Assembly: GCA_012965445.1 (NCBI GenBank)
Contig: DTSJ01000423.1
Coordinates: 1 to 7,396, forward strand
Reading direction: 5' to 3'
Source of the DNA: Candidatus Hydrogenedentota bacterium
GTDB taxonomy: Bacteria; Hydrogenedentota; Hydrogenedentia; Hydrogenedentiales; GCA-2746185
DNA: 7,396 nucleotides
How positions within the stretch are numbered: the first letter of the stretch is position 1; every line of letters begins with the position of its first letter. The translations under genes were made by a program, and so were the position numbers. Below the pieces are notes generated by a model. It had not been told where the DNA came from, did no database searches, and saw only the letters and a list, made by a program, of their open reading frames with translations. Below are positions 6,855 through 7,396 of this stretch, piece after piece.

Positions 6855-7396
6855 TTACTTCGAAGCTTCGCTTCGGTTCCGTTGGAGACTCTTCTTCGCC
6901 TCTTCCCGATACTTCTTCCACTCTTCCGGGGTTGGCGGCTCATTCGCATCGCCAAATTCGGTCCATTCCCTGTTCGATTTCGGGCTCTCTGCGGAACGCA
7001 TCCACTGAGTATTACGTTTACGTGCAAATGCTGCTTGCTTAGCGCCGTGCGGCTCATGATGAGCGGGAATCCCTTTGCGCATCATTTGTTTTATGTCCGA
7101 ATATTCAGGACTATCCGCGAGGTTATTCCATTCCCACTTATCCTTCTCGTGATCATACAACTCTTCAGATCCGTCTTCATATACGATATACCTGTAACGT
7201 TCGGATCGAATGCCGTAATTTTTGTACCCGAAAGAGGTTACCGTAGTCTTGTCCCATGACGCTTCGGGATCCTTCATCAGAGTGGAGAGGTCGTTCCCTT
7301 CGAGTTGATCCTCTGGGGGTTCATGCCCTGTCAAGGACGCGAGCGTAGGGTAAATATCCAGCAAGTTGACGGGCTTGGCGCTGGTTGTTCCCGGCT
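6855..7396 (-). CDS. Sulfatase C-terminal part, iduronate-2-sulfatase-like (S4, N-terminus outside window)
   Basis: The frame is open to the right edge and ends with TAA at 6857-6855, giving 179 visible residues. The TTG at 7364 is an internal Leu codon, since the frame continues upstream as PGTTSAKPVN. PVNLLDIYPTLASLTG is the typical element after the sulfatase core in which a short helix precedes the C-terminal subdomain. GIRSERYRYIVYEDGSEELYDHEKDKWEWNNLA (visible residues 61-93) matches the C-terminal signature of iduronate-2-sulfatase-like enzymes. The nucleophile and metal ligands are outside the window, so activity cannot be judged. After HHEPHG (112-117) comes a strongly charged tail of about 60 residues, rich in Lys, Arg and Glu and likely helical near its end. 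As the first gene visible in the run, it or a gene further right may carry the operon promoter. Confidence 0.9.
   Translation of the reverse strand, partial: PGTTSAKPVNLLDIYPTLASLTGHEPPEDQLEGNDLSTLMKDPEASWDKTTVTSFGYKNYGIRSERYRYIVYEDGSEELYDHEKDKWEWNNLADSPEYSDIKQMMRKGIPAHHEPHGAKQAAFARKRNTQWMRSAESPKSNREWTEFGDANEPPTPEEWKKYREEAKKSLQRNRSEASK

Noticed and set aside
6848..6870. Small inverted repeats around the S4 stop codon (GAAGT/ACTTC and the palindrome CGAAGCTTCG)
   Set aside because: The stems are only 5 bp, or have no loop. There is no T-run on the minus strand, and part of the sequence is explained by S4 codons.

Overview
All real genes in this window lie on the minus strand, so transcription runs from high to low coordinates. 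In that order they are: the C-terminal part of a sulfatase (cut by the right edge), three complete secreted sulfatases, and a lipoprotein multiheme cytochrome c with HEAT and TPR repeats (cut by the left edge). I call them S4, S3, S2, S1 and the cytochrome. The spacers are 73 bp (S4 to S3), 35 bp (S3 to S2), a 4-bp overlap (S2 to S1) and 63 bp (S1 to the cytochrome). This looks like one directional run, probably co-transcribed at least from S4 to S1. No gap exceeds 75 bp, and I found no RNA gene, transposase, CRISPR array or integration site.

The organism is probably a heterotrophic Gram-negative bacterium of the Planctomycetota or a related PVC lineage. This is inferred from tandem secreted sulfatases of several types with no SusC/SusD genes beside them, and from the joining of a cytochrome-c554-like module to HEAT and TPR repeats on a lipoprotein. 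Marine or sediment members of these groups carry many sulfatases for sulfated algal and animal polysaccharides. The assignment to a phylum is not proven from this window.

The four sulfatases are not recent duplicates. S4 has the C-terminal signature of iduronate-2-sulfatase-like enzymes plus a long charged tail. S3 is a canonical CSPTR enzyme with an extra basic loop. S2 is divergent: its active-site signature is CRPAL instead of CxPxR, and the usual GKWH is GKWW. S1 is a canonical CSPTR enzyme with an added C-terminal beta-rich domain that may bind carbohydrate. Together they would remove sulfate esters from a substrate with several kinds of sulfation. The formylglycine-generating enzyme needed to mature them, the glycoside hydrolases and the transporters are not in the window.

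The cytochrome has eight CxxCH heme motifs, a lipobox and a repeat-rich C-terminal half. Its connection to sulfatase function is unknown, and it could belong to the next transcription unit. The points most worth a second look are the altered catalytic signature of S2 and the position of the octaheme lipoprotein directly behind the sulfatase run.
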